Origin: Cercospora beticola
Taxonomy: Eukaryota > Ascomycota > Dothideomycetes > Mycosphaerellales > Mycosphaerellaceae
NCBI RefSeq assembly: GCF_033473495.1
Contig: NC_088935.1
Coordinates: forward strand, 4,960,001 to 5,024,000
Reading direction: 5' to 3'
DNA length: 64,000 nucleotides
This document shows, piece after piece, positions 63,247 through 64,000 of the stretch. Within the stretch, counting starts at the first letter, position 1. Each line of letters starts with the position of its first letter. The translations under genes and the position numbers were made by a program. A model generated the notes under the pieces. It saw nothing but the letters and a program-made list of their open reading frames with translations, searched no databases and had not been told where the DNA came from.

Positions 63247-64000
63247 CTACTGCCCCTCAGCCTTTCTTAAGGTCCCCATGAACCCTTTCACCCAGGAGAA
63301 ATGACCAGCATTCGTCCCCAAACTTCCTCCAGCGAGCTTGCCCGTCTTCGGATCATACCAGCATCCATCTTCTGAGCTCGCCAGTCCATATTGCGCCGTG
63401 TTCTGATTACGTTCAACCCCTTCCCTCCAAGCTTTACAGATGACAGGACTATCGATCATAACATTCACTTCTTGGGAATGGAACCAGCTTTGCGTATCCT
63501 GATTCCCAGAGCCCTGAACTGCAACACTCTCATCCACGATCATGAGTTTGATATGGCATGATCTCTGCTTGAAGTTGTTGTGGATCGGATGGTCCTGATC
63601 TGCCGCGACGTAGTAATGGACTCTCAACAGCGGCTTCTCATCAGCTTGGAGCTGGGAATAGAGATAATTGGCATTCATCTCATTTGTACCGCCTTGGCCT
63701 GGGAGAAGTTCGCCTCCGTCATTGTAGCCAAGGCAAACATAATATGTCACTTCGACACCGCGTTTCACGGCGCTTATCAGTGCGGCTAAAAGTGGCTTTG
63801 CATTGAGATCAGGCGTCTGAATGAAAATTGTTCGCTTCGCGTTGCGGATCAACGATAGGAACGCTTCGTTCTGCGGCACGAAGACGGAATCGTTGTTGAT
63901 ATTGGCATACGGCTTGCGTGAGCACATTGCCATTGAGACAGGCTCCACATTCGGCAACGGGATGAAAGGGAAGAAGTTGAGGTTGTTGTCCCTGTCCGAA
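63247..64000 (-). CDS. Phospholipase D-like (HKD) protein, C-terminal part
   Basis: Incomplete: the frame is open to the right edge, so the N-terminal part lies outside the window. About 250 residues are visible. They hold one full HKD motif, CHIKLMIVDESVAVQGSGNQD (H-x-K-x4-D then GSGNxD), preceded by AFLSLIRNAKRTIFIQTPDL and GVEVTYYVCLGYNDGGELL. This is the second catalytic half of PLDc-like phospholipases, which normally have two HKD copies. A late Trp-rich tail (GHFSWVKGFMGTLRKAEGQ) closes the protein. Plausible activities are phosphatidyl transfer or nuclease activity; subclass cannot be told. Whether the first HKD exists needs the neighbouring sequence. Confidence 0.82.
   Translation of the reverse strand, partial: SDRDNNLNFFPFIPLPNVEPVSMAMCSRKPYANINNDSVFVPQNEAFLSLIRNAKRTIFIQTPDLNAKPLLAALISAVKRGVEVTYYVCLGYNDGGELLPGQGGTNEMNANYLYSQLQADEKPLLRVHYYVAADQDHPIHNNFKQRSCHIKLMIVDESVAVQGSGNQDTQSWFHSQEVNVMIDSPVICKAWREGVERNQNTAQYGLASSEDGCWYDPKTGKLAGGSLGTNAGHFSWVKGFMGTLRKAEGQ

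Overview
The window is nuclear DNA of a filamentous ascomycete. Most genes carry one to three short introns (about 41-105 bp, one of 184 bp) with GTAAGT/GTGAGT-type donors and CTAAC/CTGAC branch sites. Gene density is about one per 2 kb. Typical fungal families are present: a Zn2Cys6 regulator, fungal MFS transporters, a WD40-M20 Dug2 peptidase, and a lineage-expanded family of small F-box-like (LPAELRN) proteins. Gene content and the basic start shared by three members of that family suggest Dothideomycetes, probably Mycosphaerellales. That placement is inference.

Layout. 0.6-6.1 kb: a TPR protein, then three related three-exon F-box-like genes. 6.4-13 kb: a Ser-rich P-loop ATPase, DUG2 and a methionine-R-sulfoxide reductase. 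14-19.3 kb: an anion:cation symporter-type MFS protein, a UGT-like glycosyltransferase and a low-complexity Arg/Tyr protein. 19.3-22.9 kb: gene-poor. 22.9-24.6 kb: a proline-rich repetitive cell-wall protein. 24.6-31.7 kb: an accessory region with a decayed multi-exon gene and a diverged tandem array of about 285-bp units. 31.8-39.5 kb: an AMA1-like APC/C activator, then BET4, YIF1 and the SRP receptor alpha subunit. 39.7-44 kb: three more F-box-like genes. 44.7 kb: tRNA-Met. 45.8-48.5 kb: a small hydrophilic protein, RFC5 and a small secreted cysteine-rich protein. 49-59.5 kb: a sugar/polyol cluster (inositol-type transporter, Zn2Cys6 regulator, Gfo/Idh/MocA dehydrogenase, second sugar transporter, GH51 arabinofuranosidase). 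59.8-64 kb: RPS6, PRPP synthetase and a phospholipase D-like gene running off the right edge.

How genes may work together. The 49-59.5 kb block can be read as import, regulation and breakdown of an arabinose- or inositol-type substrate. BET4, YIF1 and SRP101 all serve the secretory pathway. The six F-box-like genes form two local clusters produced by duplication. Genes A and B even share about 100 bp of 5' flank, and A, B and C keep the same intron positions.

The least explained parts are the decayed gene at 26.2-29.4 kb and the repeat array at 30.2-31.4 kb. Exon boundaries were set by hand from splice signals and reading-frame continuity. UTRs were not determined.
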